Assembly (NCBI GenBank): GCA_003020985.1
Contig: PXRM01000014.1
Coordinates: forward strand, 1-64,000
Source of the DNA: Halobacteriales archaeon QS_4_70_19
GTDB lineage: Archaea; Halobacteriota; Halobacteria; Halobacteriales; Haloarculaceae
Reading direction: 5' to 3'
Length of the DNA: 64,000 nt
Part shown: positions 7,545-16,190 of the stretch, in pieces
How the letters are laid out: every line of letters begins with the position of its first letter
Position numbering within the stretch: the first letter of the stretch is position 1
Program-made: the position numbers and the translations under genes
Notes under the pieces: generated by a model
What the model saw: only the letters and a program-made list of their open reading frames with translations
What the model was told of the DNA's origin: nothing
Database searches by the model: none

Positions 7545-8932
7545 GCCGCGTCTGGAACGCCGTCCCGGACTTCTTCAAGCAGTCGGACCTGCGGATGGTC
7601 GGCGGCCTGTTACTGCTGGTCTACGTCGTCTACGCGCTCGTCAACGGCTTCTTCGCCATCGTCAACAACGCCGGCGCGGTGAACGCGGTGGTGAACTCGC
7701 TGGCGAGCATCACCTTCCTGATGGCCGTCTACGCGATGATGGCGCTGGCGCTGAACCTCCACTGGGGGTACACCGGCCTGTTCAACATCGGCATCGCGGG
7801 GTTCATGGCCGTCGGCGTCTACGCCTCCGCCATCCTGGTGGCGCCGCCGTCGGGCTCCCCGCCCGGACTCGGGCTCCCCGTGCCGGTCGCCATCGTCGGT
7901 GGCGTCCTCATTGCGGCCATCATCGGGGGGATCGCCGCGCTCCCGGCACTCCAGCTGGAGGCCGATTATCTCGCCATCGTGACCGTCGGGTTCTCCGAGA
8001 TCATCCGGCTCACCCTCCAGGCCAGCCACTTCGCCGGGACCGTCCAGAACCCCTCGGCCAGCGGCTACAACGTCGTCAGCATCTTCGGCGTCGAGTTCGG
8101 CACCGGCGGCGGACAGGGAATCACCACGATCAGCAACTCGCCGATGGAGTTCCTCTTCGAGGGGGAGAGCGGCCCGACCGTCCTGGGACAGGCGGTCTAC
8201 CCGGCGGCCGACGCCATCGGCATCCCCGAGCCCGTCGTGCTGGACCTCGCGTACGCCTTCTTCCTGCTGCTCGTGGTCGTCTCGCTGTACTACGTCCTCC
8301 TGCTCCGCATCGGCAACTCCCCCTTCGGCCGCGTCCTGAAGGCCATCCGGGAGGACGACCTCGTCGCGCGCTCGCTGGGCAAGGACACCCGCGGGTTCAA
8401 GATCAAGGTCTTCATGGTCGGCTGCGGACTGATGGGGCTGGGCGGCATCCTCTGGCAGGGCTCGTTCGGCTTCGTCAACCCGAACACCTTCCGACCCATC
8501 CTCACCTTCTACATCTTCACGGCGCTCATCGTCGGCGGCGCGGGCTCGAACACGGGCAGCGTCGTGGGCGGTGCCGTGTTCGCCGCCTTCCTGTTCGAGG
8601 GGCCGAAGCTGGCGGCCCGGCTCATCGACGCGGTGGCACAGCTGTTGTTCGGTGGCCTCCCGGCCCCGAACAACTTCTACGCGGCCGTGGTCACGCTGAA
8701 CCCGATCGCGTGGCTGGGCTACCTGGTCGAGAACGTCGCCTCGTTGAAGTTCGTCTTCCTCGGGGCGGTCATCGTCTACCTGATGCAGAACCGGTCCGAC
8801 GGACTGCTGGGCGACCGGAAGGAGATCGCCTCGAGCGTCGACCTCTCCCAGCGCCCGGAGCGACCGAGCGCGGCCGCGGACGGCGGCGAACCGTCCGACA
8901 CCGCGCCGTCCCAGGGAGGTGAGGGCTCGTGA
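7541..8932 (+). CDS. livM: Branched-chain amino-acid ABC transporter permease, LivM type
   Basis: A 463-residue second permease. MALALNLHWGYTGLFNIGIAGFMAVG is the hallmark LivM segment, followed by LQLEADYLAIVTVGFSEIIRL and the EAA loop RIGNSPFGRVLKAIREDDLVARSLGKD. There are about ten membrane spans. The ATG at 7541 lies inside the livH stop (ATGA overlap). The C-terminus ends in a hydrophilic acidic tail (RPERPSAAADGGEPSD) of the halophilic type. It pairs with LivH to form the membrane pore. Confidence 0.93.
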   Translation: MSRVWNAVPDFFKQSDLRMVGGLLLLVYVVYALVNGFFAIVNNAGAVNAVVNSLASITFLMAVYAMMALALNLHWGYTGLFNIGIAGFMAVGVYASAILVAPPSGSPPGLGLPVPVAIVGGVLIAAIIGGIAALPALQLEADYLAIVTVGFSEIIRLTLQASHFAGTVQNPSASGYNVVSIFGVEFGTGGGQGITTISNSPMEFLFEGESGPTVLGQAVYPAADAIGIPEPVVLDLAYAFFLLLVVVSLYYVLLLRIGNSPFGRVLKAIREDDLVARSLGKDTRGFKIKVFMVGCGLMGLGGILWQGSFGFVNPNTFRPILTFYIFTALIVGGAGSNTGSVVGGAVFAAFLFEGPKLAARLIDAVAQLLFGGLPAPNNFYAAVVTLNPIAWLGYLVENVASLKFVFLGAVIVYLMQNRSDGLLGDRKEIASSVDLSQRPERPSAAADGGEPSDTAPSQGGEGS

Positions 8933-9852
8933 GCGGCGACGGCCAGCCGGCCGACGCCGAGCCCGCCGCGACCGCCGGCCCCGCCGAGGCGAACATCCCG
9001 GATGACGCCGACGTCGACGTGGAGGACATCGACCCCGAGGCCGCCGACTCCAGCGTGGAGGAGGACGCGAAGACGGTCCCGGCCGGGCTCCCGCTCCGGG
9101 TCCAGAACCTCCGGAAGCAGTTCGGCGGCATCACCGCGGTCGACGGGGCCAGTTTCGAGGTCGAGGAGGGCTCGCTGACGGGTCTCATCGGTCCGAACGG
9201 CGCGGGCAAGTCGACCACGTTCAACTGCATCACCGGCGTCCACCAGGCCGACGGCGGCACCGTCCTCTTCCAGGGCGAGGACATCACCGGCCGCAAGCCC
9301 CACGAGATCGCCAACCGGGGGCTGGTGCGGACGTTCCAGATCGCCCGCGAACTGGAGGCGATGACGGTTCTCGAGAACCTGATGCTGGCGCCCCGCGGGC
9401 AGGTCGGCGAGCGGATGCTGCACTCGATCCTGCCGGGCCTGCGTGGCGACGTCGTGGCCCAGGAGACGGAGCTCCGGGACCGGGTCTGGGAGACCCTCGA
9501 GTTCTTCGAGATCGACCACCTCGCCGAGGAGTACGCCGGCAACCTCTCGGGCGGGCAGCGGAAGCTGCTGGAGCTGGCGCGGGCGCTGATGGTCGAGCCC
9601 GACATGCTGCTGCTGGACGAGCCGTTCGCCGGCGTCAACCCGTCGCTGGAGGAGAAACTGCTCGACCGCATCCACGACCTCCGCGAGCAGGGGTACACCT
9701 TCTTGCTCGTCGAGCACGACATGGACCTCATCATGGAGAACTGCGAACACGTCATCGTCATGCACCAGGGGAAGGTGCTCGCCGAGGGGAGCGCCGAGGA
9801 CATCAGGAACAACGATCAGGTCATCGACGCCTACCTGGGTGATGAGATATGA
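8929..9852 (+). CDS. livG: Branched-chain amino-acid ABC transporter ATPase, LivG type
   Basis: A 307-residue ATP-binding subunit starting at a GTG (8929) that overlaps the livM stop. The Walker A GPNGAGKST is at about residues 88-96, the ABC signature is LSGGQRKLLELARAL, and Walker B is MLLLDEPFAGVNP. The H-loop is LLVEHDMDLIM. LivG-specific features are TRTFQIARELEAMTVLEN-like sequence and a long helical insert. The first 55 or so residues form an acidic, Ala-rich extension absent from bacterial LivG; a downstream in-frame start would remove it, but none is clearly better. It is translationally coupled to livF. Confidence 0.92.
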   Translation: MSGDGQPADAEPAATAGPAEANIPDDADVDVEDIDPEAADSSVEEDAKTVPAGLPLRVQNLRKQFGGITAVDGASFEVEEGSLTGLIGPNGAGKSTTFNCITGVHQADGGTVLFQGEDITGRKPHEIANRGLVRTFQIARELEAMTVLENLMLAPRGQVGERMLHSILPGLRGDVVAQETELRDRVWETLEFFEIDHLAEEYAGNLSGGQRKLLELARALMVEPDMLLLDEPFAGVNPSLEEKLLDRIHDLREQGYTFLLVEHDMDLIMENCEHVIVMHQGKVLAEGSAEDIRNNDQVIDAYLGDEI

Positions 9853-10628
9853 GCCAGGGAACCGGTGACCAGCGGGATATCGAGGAGGCGTCCGTTAACG
9901 CCACGAACTTCCTCACTGCCGAGGACTCCCTGCTCCAGGTCGAGGCCCTCGACGCGGGCTACGGCGACCTCCAGGTCCTCGAGGGCGTCGACATGAACGT
10001 CGAGGCCGGCGAGTACGTCACCATCGTCGGCCCGAACGGCGCCGGCAAGTCGACGGTGATGAAGTCCGTGTTCGGCCTCACCAACGTCATGGGCGGCACC
10101 GTCGAGTTCGAGGGCGAGGACATCACCGGCCTCGACCCCGACGAGATCATCGGCCTGGGGCTGGGCTACGTCCCCCAGTCCGACAACGTGTTCGGGACGC
10201 TGTCGGTCCGGGAGAACCTGGAGATGGGCGCGTACATCCTCGACGAGGTACCCGAGGACCGCATCCGGGAGGTGTACGACCGGTTCCCCATCCTGGAGGA
10301 GCGCAGCAACCAGAAGGCCGGGACGATGTCCGGCGGGCAACAGCAGATGCTGGCGATGGGCCGGGCGCTGATGCTCGACCCGGACCTGCTGATGCTGGAC
10401 GAGCCCTCGGCCGGCCTGGCACCCGACCTCGTGGACGACATGTTCGACCGCATCGACCGCATCAACGACGCCGGCACCGCGGTGCTGATGGTCGAGCAGA
10501 ACGCGAAGGAGGCGCTCCGGCGCTGCGACCGGGGCTACGTGCTGGTCCAGGGGACCAACCGGTTCATGGACGAGGGCACCGCGCTCCTGAACGACGAACA
10601 GGTCCGCCAGGAGTTCCTGGGCGGCTGA
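9849..10628 (+). CDS. livF: Branched-chain amino-acid ABC transporter ATPase, LivF type
   Basis: A 259-residue second ATPase of the same importer. It has Walker A GPNGAGKST, Q-loop GYVPQSDNVF, signature MSGGQQQMLAMGRALM and Walker B LLMLDEPSAGLAP, followed by MVEQNAKEAL (H-loop position occupied by Gln, typical of LivF). The ATG at 9849 overlaps the livG stop by four bases. The binding protein gene lies convergently 142 bp downstream rather than in the operon. Confidence 0.92.
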   Translation: MSQGTGDQRDIEEASVNATNFLTAEDSLLQVEALDAGYGDLQVLEGVDMNVEAGEYVTIVGPNGAGKSTVMKSVFGLTNVMGGTVEFEGEDITGLDPDEIIGLGLGYVPQSDNVFGTLSVRENLEMGAYILDEVPEDRIREVYDRFPILEERSNQKAGTMSGGQQQMLAMGRALMLDPDLLMLDEPSAGLAPDLVDDMFDRIDRINDAGTAVLMVEQNAKEALRRCDRGYVLVQGTNRFMDEGTALLNDEQVRQEFLGG

Positions 10629-10770
10629 ACGGGCCGCCCCGAGCGGTCGTCGGCTTTCTTCGCTATCTGCCCCTTTACTGGATAATTTTCTGCGTTCCCC
10701 GGATGAGGATGCTTCTACGCGGATATGGAGAAGATAGTTGGAAGATCCGATGCCGCGGATGCCGCGCCGT

Positions 10771-12015
10771 TCAGTTCCCGAACTGGACGCTCTCGGTCTC
10801 CGTGAACGCGCGGTCCTCGACGTTGAAGATGCCGTAGGAGACGGCGACCATGTCACCGTTGTCGTCGAAGTCCGTCGCCGAGGAGGCACCCTGGTAGTTG
10901 ACCGGGTCGCCGGCGGCGGCGGTTTCGAGGGCCTCGGCCAGCTCGCCGGGGCCGAACTCATCGCCGTCCGGGTTGGCGGCGTTCCGCATCTCGTCGCGGA
11001 CGGCCGTGCCGTCGTTGTCGCCGGCGTAGACGTTCGCGAGCAGGCAGATGGCCGTCGCGTCGTAGGCCTGGGCGTTGAAGACGCCGGGCTCGCGGTCGTA
11101 CTCGTCCTGGTAGCTCTGGTCGAACGCGTCACGACCGGGACCGGACGCCTTCGGCGCCGTGCCCGTGACGTTGGCCATGTCGTTGTCGACCTGGTCCGGC
11201 AGGTCGTTGTCGATGAGGCCGTCCGTGACGACGATGTCCTCACCGGAGTCGAAGTCGCTGTAGTAGTCGCGGAACAGCTGGATACCCGAAGCGGGGTAGC
11301 CGATGACCACGAGCATCTCCGGCTCGCCGCTGAGCGCGGACTCGAGCTGCGAGGAGTAGGAGTTCTGCTCCTTCTCGAAGGAGACCTGCTGCAGGACCTC
11401 GCCCTCGAAGGAGGAGGTGAACGACTCGGACAGCGCCTGCCCGTAGTCGTTGTTGACGAACATCGTCGCCGCGGTGTCGTTACCGAGGTTCTCGGAGCCG
11501 ACCTGCGCGATGACCTGGCCCTGGAGCGCGTCCGAGGGGGCCGTCCGGAAGACGTAGTCGTTGTCGTCGAGGGTCGTGACCGCAGGCGAGGTGGAGGACG
11601 GCGAGCAGCCGACCGTCTCCTTGGGGATGAGCGCCTCCTGGGTGACCTGGAGGTTCACGCCGGAGGACGCCGGGCCCGTGAGCGACGGGTAGCCGTTGTT
11701 GATGAGCGTGTTCGCCCCGGAGATACCGGCCTGCGGGTCCGTCTCCGTGTCCTCGACCTGGAGGTCGATCTCGAAGTCCGTCTCGCCGTCCAGCTCCGCC
11801 CGGGGGAGGATGGCCCCGTCGCGGATCTGCTGGCCGAGGCTCCCGAGGTCGCCCGTGAGCGGGAGGAGGACCCCGTGGCTCAGCGTGCGGCCGCCACCGC
11901 CCCCGTCGCCGCCGTCCCCGCCGCCACCGAGGTCGGTACAGCCGGCGAGTCCAGCAGTGATTCCGATTCCGGCCGTCCCCTTCAGCACGTCACGTCGCCG
12001 ATAGTTCCGTGTCAT
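10771..12015 (-). CDS. Branched-chain amino-acid ABC transporter substrate-binding lipoprotein
   Basis: A 414-residue periplasmic-binding-fold protein (type I, Leu/Ile/Val receptor family). Its Tat lipoprotein signal RRRDVLKGTAGIGITAGLAGC is followed by a Gly/Asp-rich tether. The mature part begins with the family pattern GVLLPLTGDLGSLGQQIRDGA and contains ANTLINNGYPSLTGPASSG, TMFVNNDYGQALSESF and YDATAICLLANVYAGDN. The start at 12015 (MTRNYRRRD) is preferred over an ATG 14 codons upstream because it places the twin Arg near the N-terminus. It converges on livHMGF and is the likely receptor for it. Confidence 0.9.
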   Translation of the reverse strand: MTRNYRRRDVLKGTAGIGITAGLAGCTDLGGGGDGGDGGGGGRTLSHGVLLPLTGDLGSLGQQIRDGAILPRAELDGETDFEIDLQVEDTETDPQAGISGANTLINNGYPSLTGPASSGVNLQVTQEALIPKETVGCSPSSTSPAVTTLDDNDYVFRTAPSDALQGQVIAQVGSENLGNDTAATMFVNNDYGQALSESFTSSFEGEVLQQVSFEKEQNSYSSQLESALSGEPEMLVVIGYPASGIQLFRDYYSDFDSGEDIVVTDGLIDNDLPDQVDNDMANVTGTAPKASGPGRDAFDQSYQDEYDREPGVFNAQAYDATAICLLANVYAGDNDGTAVRDEMRNAANPDGDEFGPGELAEALETAAAGDPVNYQGASSATDFDDNGDMVAVSYGIFNVEDRAFTETESVQFGN

Positions 12016-12119
12016 GTCAACTGTTCTCTGGTTTCCGTCATATATAAAACTGGTCAAGAGTGCAAACCGGATTTCACCATACGGCCGGCCTGCTACGGCC
12101 GTTCAAAACCACCGAGCGA

Positions 12120-12887
12120 TCAGCGGCCGGCGGCGAACTCCACGTCGGTTCCGTCGTGGCGACATGTTTCCAGCGCGTGCTTCGCCTTCATCCCGGCGTC
12201 CTGTGCCGTCCGGGCCCGCCCGACGCCGACCTGCAGGTCGACGCCGACCTCGCCCGCGACGTGGTCGATGGCGTTCCGGTAGGCGGCCCGGTCCAGCTCC
12301 GGGCAGACCGCGATGACGTTGTCACCGCCGACGAAAAAGGAGAGGGAGTCGTGGGCCCGGCGCATGTGCCGCATCAGCTCCGCGTACCCCTGCTCGATCT
12401 GGATGAACGAGTCGAAGGCGTTCAGCTGGTCGGTGTACTTCCCCGTGGCGTCGATCACGTCGAAGTGAGCGATCTGCACGTCCTCGTCGGTCCGGGCGGA
12501 CTCCGGGAGGAACTCGCCGCCGAGGATGCGGGTGCGGTCCTCGTCCTGAGCGCTGCCGGCGGCCTGGAGCCGGTCGGTGGCGTCACCCAGCGCCAGCGCC
12601 GGCGAGGGGTCCGTCGCGACCCCCAGCGACACCGTCACGGGGTAGCGGTTGGCGACCGATTCCTGGATGAGCGCGTGCGCGTCCCGCTCCAGCCCGTTCG
12701 TGACCGCGATCATGTTGTCGAAGCGGGTGAAGAAGACGTACCCCTCGCGGTTACCGAACAGCTGCGAGAGGTCGGCGTACAGCCGGGACTGGAGCGTCTG
12801 GAGGTCGACCTCTCGACGCGGCTCCGGCGTCACCGTCCACGGACCGTAGTTGTCGATCTGGATCAGGGTGACCTGCGTGTTCGTCAC
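12120..12887 (-). CDS. arfA: GTP cyclohydrolase III (archaeal, ArfA type)
   Basis: A 255-residue enzyme that opens GTP to a formylamino-pyrimidine nucleotide at the start of archaeal riboflavin/F420 biosynthesis. The N-terminus TQVTLIQIDNYGPWTVTPEPRRE is characteristic. The protein contains two nucleotidyl-cyclase-like half-domains: LYADLSQLF.NREGYVFFTRFDNMIAVTNG, and MRRAHDSLSFFVGGDNVIAV, with GGDN equivalent to the GGDEF metal site. The length matches the family. It stands between the transporter receptor gene and a DUF5785-like gene, with its own promoter region. Confidence 0.9.
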   Translation of the reverse strand: MTNTQVTLIQIDNYGPWTVTPEPRREVDLQTLQSRLYADLSQLFGNREGYVFFTRFDNMIAVTNGLERDAHALIQESVANRYPVTVSLGVATDPSPALALGDATDRLQAAGSAQDEDRTRILGGEFLPESARTDEDVQIAHFDVIDATGKYTDQLNAFDSFIQIEQGYAELMRHMRRAHDSLSFFVGGDNVIAVCPELDRAAYRNAIDHVAGEVGVDLQVGVGRARTAQDAGMKAKHALETCRHDGTDVEFAAGR

Positions 12888-13010
12888 TACCGGAGCGTGA
12901 GGGAGTTCGTAGTAAATGCGTTACCGTTCACGGTTCCGTTACACGACGGACGGCAGCCGCTCTCCGGGGTGGCGAACGGCAGGAGCAGGGGGTGCCAGCC
13001 GGTCGTGGGG

Positions 13011-13319
13011 CTACCGGCCGACCTCCTGGGGGGTGATCTCCCAGAGGCCGTTCTCGCGCATGGCGCGTCCGACGGCCTTGTGGAACCCCACGATCTCGTC
13101 GAACTCCGACTCCTCGACGTGCTCCATGATGGCGGCCACGCTGACGACGCGCTCGTGGTTCAGCCGGACCGGGTGGTCGCCGTACTCCTCGACGAACTCG
13201 TCGCGGCGGAGCGGGAAGTCCGCCTCCTCGTCGAGCTTCTTCGCGAGGATGGCCTGTCCGTACTTGCGCATCCCCTCGCTCCCCTCCTCACCGTCGGGGT
13301 CGTGTGGCCAGTCGCTCAT
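13011..13319 (-). CDS. Conserved haloarchaeal protein (DUF5785-like)
   Basis: A 102-residue soluble acidic protein starting MSDWPHDPDGEEGSEGMRKYG and ending GLWEITPQEVGR. The architecture, with a short acidic N-terminus followed by helices LAKKLDEEADFPLRRDEFVEEYGDHPVRLN and ERVVSVAAIMEHV, matches a haloarchaea-specific conserved family that I believe is DUF5785. No function is known. The ATG at 13317-13319 follows a sharp drop in coding quality upstream. It is divergent from the Bat-like regulator, with a 344-bp shared intergenic region. Confidence 0.75.
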   Translation of the reverse strand: MSDWPHDPDGEEGSEGMRKYGQAILAKKLDEEADFPLRRDEFVEEYGDHPVRLNHERVVSVAAIMEHVEESEFDEIVGFHKAVGRAMRENGLWEITPQEVGR

Positions 13320-13663
13320 GGTCACGACTCGGAGTGGCCCGCGCATAGTCGTTATGCTCTGCGTATGACGGACTGTCGCCACGTGCTGCCCACGACAGTC
13401 CTGCGGAACCGGGGGGCGTCAGACGCACGCACGCTGCCTCCCCGGAGGGGACGGGGGAACGACCCCCCAGCGCCCACGCGGGACTACTAAACGCCCCGCC
13501 AGTATTTGACCGGGTGTTCAAATACCCCCGAGAGAGAGGGGGAGAAGCCGGATTCTGCCGTTAGAAGGCCGCTGACAGACCTTTGGACGCTGTTGTCAAT
13601 TTCTATTTCAACCCGTAGTGTCCAGATCGGGGCACACCGGGAGCAACCGGGGCACGTCAACCA
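13320..13663. promoter_or_regulatory. Divergent intergenic region
   Basis: This non-coding region lies between the DUF5785-like gene and the Bat-like regulator. Visible structure is GC-rich palindromic sequence around 13425-13475 (CCTCCCCGGAGGGGACGGGG, then GACCCCCC) and an AT-richer part at 13500-13620 that is the likely promoter zone for the regulator. I see no RNA gene. Confidence 0.5.
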
Positions 13664-14314
13664 ATGCAATACCTCAAACTCACGCTGTCACCGACGCACC
13701 GTGCGATCCACCCTGTCGACCGATTCGTCGAGGGCCACCGCAGCGTCACGCGGGAGGAGCTCCTCCACGTCGACGCCCGGGCCGACGGGACGACCGTCCT
13801 GCTGTACCGGCTGCTGGGCGACCGCGAGTCGTTCGAGACGGCCCTCTCCCAGCGCGCCAGCGTCCGGGACTACGACGTCGTCGAGGTCGAGGAGGAGGGC
13901 TTCCACGCGTTCGTCCAGGCCGACTCCCCCGAGGAGGGGAGCGCCCTGCTGGACATCGCCCATGAGAACGCGCTCATTATCGACACGCCGCTGGAGTTCA
14001 CCGACGACGGCCTGAAGGCCACGCTCGTCGGCACGCACGGGAACCTTCGCGAGGCGCTCGGGCTCCTGCCGGACGCGCTCGACTTCACCGTCGAGAACGC
14101 CGGCCCCTACGTCCCCGGCGGCGAGGACCTGCTCTCGCCGCTGACGGACCGCCAGCTCGAGGTCTTCGAGACCGCCGTCGAGGAGGGCTACTACGACGTC
14201 CCGCGCCGCGCGACGCACAAGGACATCGCCGAGAGCCTGGACTGTGCCCCCTCGACCGTCGACGAGCACCTGCGGAAGGCCGAGTCACGCGTCGTCTCCG
14301 GGCTGGTCCAGTAA
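13664..14314 (+). CDS. Bat-like transcriptional regulator with C-terminal HTH_10 domain
   Basis: A 216-residue haloarchaeal regulator. The N-terminal 130 residues form the bacterio-opsin-activator-type sensor fold (MQYLKLTLSPTHRAIHPVDRF..., with LLYRLLGDRESFE). The C-terminus carries the HTH_10 DNA-binding domain, LTDRQLEVFETAVEEGYYD then ATHKDIAESLDCAPSTVDEHL. Such one-component regulators are numerous in haloarchaea; the ligand and targets are unknown. The start is set by the conserved MQYLKLTL. No partner gene is adjacent. Confidence 0.85.
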   Translation: MQYLKLTLSPTHRAIHPVDRFVEGHRSVTREELLHVDARADGTTVLLYRLLGDRESFETALSQRASVRDYDVVEVEEEGFHAFVQADSPEEGSALLDIAHENALIIDTPLEFTDDGLKATLVGTHGNLREALGLLPDALDFTVENAGPYVPGGEDLLSPLTDRQLEVFETAVEEGYYDVPRRATHKDIAESLDCAPSTVDEHLRKAESRVVSGLVQ

Positions 14315-14651
14315 CCCGAGACGGCTCCCGGGAGGCCGTGCGGGGCGGCCGTTGCGGGCGGCAGCGGGAAACGGAGCGGGGACGGACGTGGGCCGTCGTG
14401 GTGGGCGGCCCGTGAACGCGCCGGCTGTGGGGCCGGCGCCTGCGGGTGGGAATGCACCGACACGCCTGCGGACCGGAGTCGGACCCGTTTTCGAGGTGGG
14501 CCGACACGCCGGCACTCATGAGCCAGGACCGTGGGGTGGTCACGCGATCGGACCGCCGCCGTCGGAGCGTTGGTCAACTCCTCGTCGTCATCACCGGGTC
14601 ACACCGCTCGGGTCGGTGGTCCCGAGTTCGCGCCTGGAAATCCCCGGCGAC
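14315..14651. other. Intergenic, no supported gene
   Basis: GC-rich sequence with low-complexity open frames only (Gly/Pro/Arg-rich translations). I see no promoter motif, RNA or repeat that I can support, apart from GGCGGC-type runs. Confidence 0.5.
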
Positions 14652-14753
14652 GTGTTCTCCGTACTCCTCATCGCCGTCCTGCTGGCGCTCCCGTTCGTCG
14701 TCGACTCGGAGGGAGAGCACATCGACGGCTGGTATCAGGACCGGCTCGAGTGA
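14652..14753 (+). CDS. Possible 33-residue single-span membrane peptide
   Basis: A GTG at 14652 opens 33 codons: VFSVLLIAVLLALPFVV, then DSEGEHIDGWYQDRLE. One clear hydrophobic span with an acidic, Trp-containing tail is a sensible membrane micro-protein. The stop overlaps the 3' end of the convergent GINS gene by 19 bases. The evidence is composition alone, so this is tentative. Confidence 0.3.
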   Translation: MFSVLLIAVLLALPFVVDSEGEHIDGWYQDRLE

Positions 14754-16177
14754 TCGGCGAAGGACGGCGTCGAGTCGAGCGGCTCCGCACTTCCGTCCTC
14801 GACGAGCGGGGCCGCGTTGTCCGGCGGCAGGACGACCACGTCGCCCGTGTCCAGGTCGTAGGCCCGGCCGTCGACGCCGAAGATCTCGCCCACGTCGGCC
14901 GTGACGCGGACGAGCGTGCCGGTCGCCTCCCCGGTGTCCGTCGCTGGGGCCGCGGGGTCCTCCGCAGTATCGTCCCCGGCGTCGCTCCCATCCCTGCCGG
15001 GCACCGGCCGTGAGCCGGACGCCGGGTGGTCGGCGGGCGACGGGTCGGTCGACCGGCCCGCAGCCTCGCCCGTCCCGGGCTCGGGGGTCGCTCCCGACTC
15101 GGTTCCTGTCCCCGGGCGCACATCGTCGGATCCGGTCGTAGACGCCGTCCCGGAGGCAGTCCCGGCCGCGGGCTCGTTACCGTGTCCGGGCGGCTCCTCG
15201 GGCGGCGGAGCGGGGCGGCCGGCATCGCCGGCAGTGGTCCCGTCGGCCGCGTCCACTCCGGAGGGAATCGCGTCGGCCCCGGATGTCGCACTCGCAGTCT
15301 CCGATGGCGGCGTGTCCGTCCCGGTCGGGTCCGGGACCCCGCCGGAGACTTCGTCGGACCGGCCGGCTGACTCCCCGCCCATCGCCGACGCCGCGTCCAT
15401 CCCGTCGTCGTGACCGTCGGGCATGGGGCCGCGACCGCCACCCCCCGACCCCTGTCGGACGCTGTCCGAGGTCGACGCCGAGTCGGCGGCTGCCTCGCGG
15501 CCGCCAGCCGCGTCCGGCGTCGGGGCCGGGTCCGCGTCGGGGGGTGCTCGCTCCGCACTCGGCGGGGGCGACGCCTCGTCCGCGGTCGACACCGGCCCGT
15601 CGGCGGCCGGTTCGTTCCCGATGTGGACCGGGCCGTCGGATTCGGGGTCGGCACCGACCCCGGTGTCGGTGGCGGCCGGCGTCTCGTGCCCGGCGTCCGC
15701 CGGGGTGGCCCGGTCGCCGCCGGTCGGCTCCGCGGTCGAGGTGTCGGCGCCGCCGGGCGCGGCGTCGCCAGCGTCGTCGCCCGCCGTCCCCGCGAGCGCG
15801 TCGAGGACGCGCGTGCGGTTCGCCTCGATGTCGCCGACCAGCGTCTCGAACAGGTCGGACTCCTCGACGGTGAGCCCCTCGGCGTCGACGGCCATCCCCG
15901 CCGCGTCGAAGGAGGCCATCTTCACGACCTTGCCGACGCGGCGCTCGTACAGCGACTCGACGACCTCCTCGGCGGTCTGGATCTCGTTCGTGAGCCGCTG
16001 GACCTCCGGGTCGTCGTAGGGGAACGGGTAGTCCGTCCGGGCGGCCGCACGCTCGCGTTCCGTGCGCAGACCGCGGATGAAGCTGGCCGCCTCCTCGTAG
16101 AAGCCGTCGCGCAGGTGCTGGAGCTGGGAGGCCTGTCGTTCCCGGCTCTGTGCGCTTCGGAGTTCGTCCAGATTCAT
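14735..16177 (-). CDS. GINS complex subunit (Gins51-like), with long disordered insert
   Basis: A 480-residue haloarchaeal GINS protein, part of the CMG-type helicase assembly at replication forks. The N-terminal about 140 residues form the helical A domain (MNLDELRSAQSRERQASQLQHL, YPFPYDDPEVQRLTNEIQTAEEVVESLYERRVGKVVKMA). The last 60 residues form the small B domain (VRVTADVGEIFGVDGRAYDLDTGDVVVLP). Between them lie roughly 270 residues of Asp/Ala/Gly/Pro/Thr-rich low-complexity sequence, probably a disordered linker; its length is unusual. It sits directly downstream of priS on the same strand (13-bp gap), the standard archaeal priS-gins pairing. Confidence 0.85.
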   Translation of the reverse strand: MNLDELRSAQSRERQASQLQHLRDGFYEEAASFIRGLRTERERAAARTDYPFPYDDPEVQRLTNEIQTAEEVVESLYERRVGKVVKMASFDAAGMAVDAEGLTVEESDLFETLVGDIEANRTRVLDALAGTAGDDAGDAAPGGADTSTAEPTGGDRATPADAGHETPAATDTGVGADPESDGPVHIGNEPAADGPVSTADEASPPPSAERAPPDADPAPTPDAAGGREAAADSASTSDSVRQGSGGGGRGPMPDGHDDGMDAASAMGGESAGRSDEVSGGVPDPTGTDTPPSETASATSGADAIPSGVDAADGTTAGDAGRPAPPPEEPPGHGNEPAAGTASGTASTTGSDDVRPGTGTESGATPEPGTGEAAGRSTDPSPADHPASGSRPVPGRDGSDAGDDTAEDPAAPATDTGEATGTLVRVTADVGEIFGVDGRAYDLDTGDVVVLPPDNAAPLVEDGSAEPLDSTPSFADHSSRS

Positions 16178-16190
16178 CAGTTCTGGTCTC

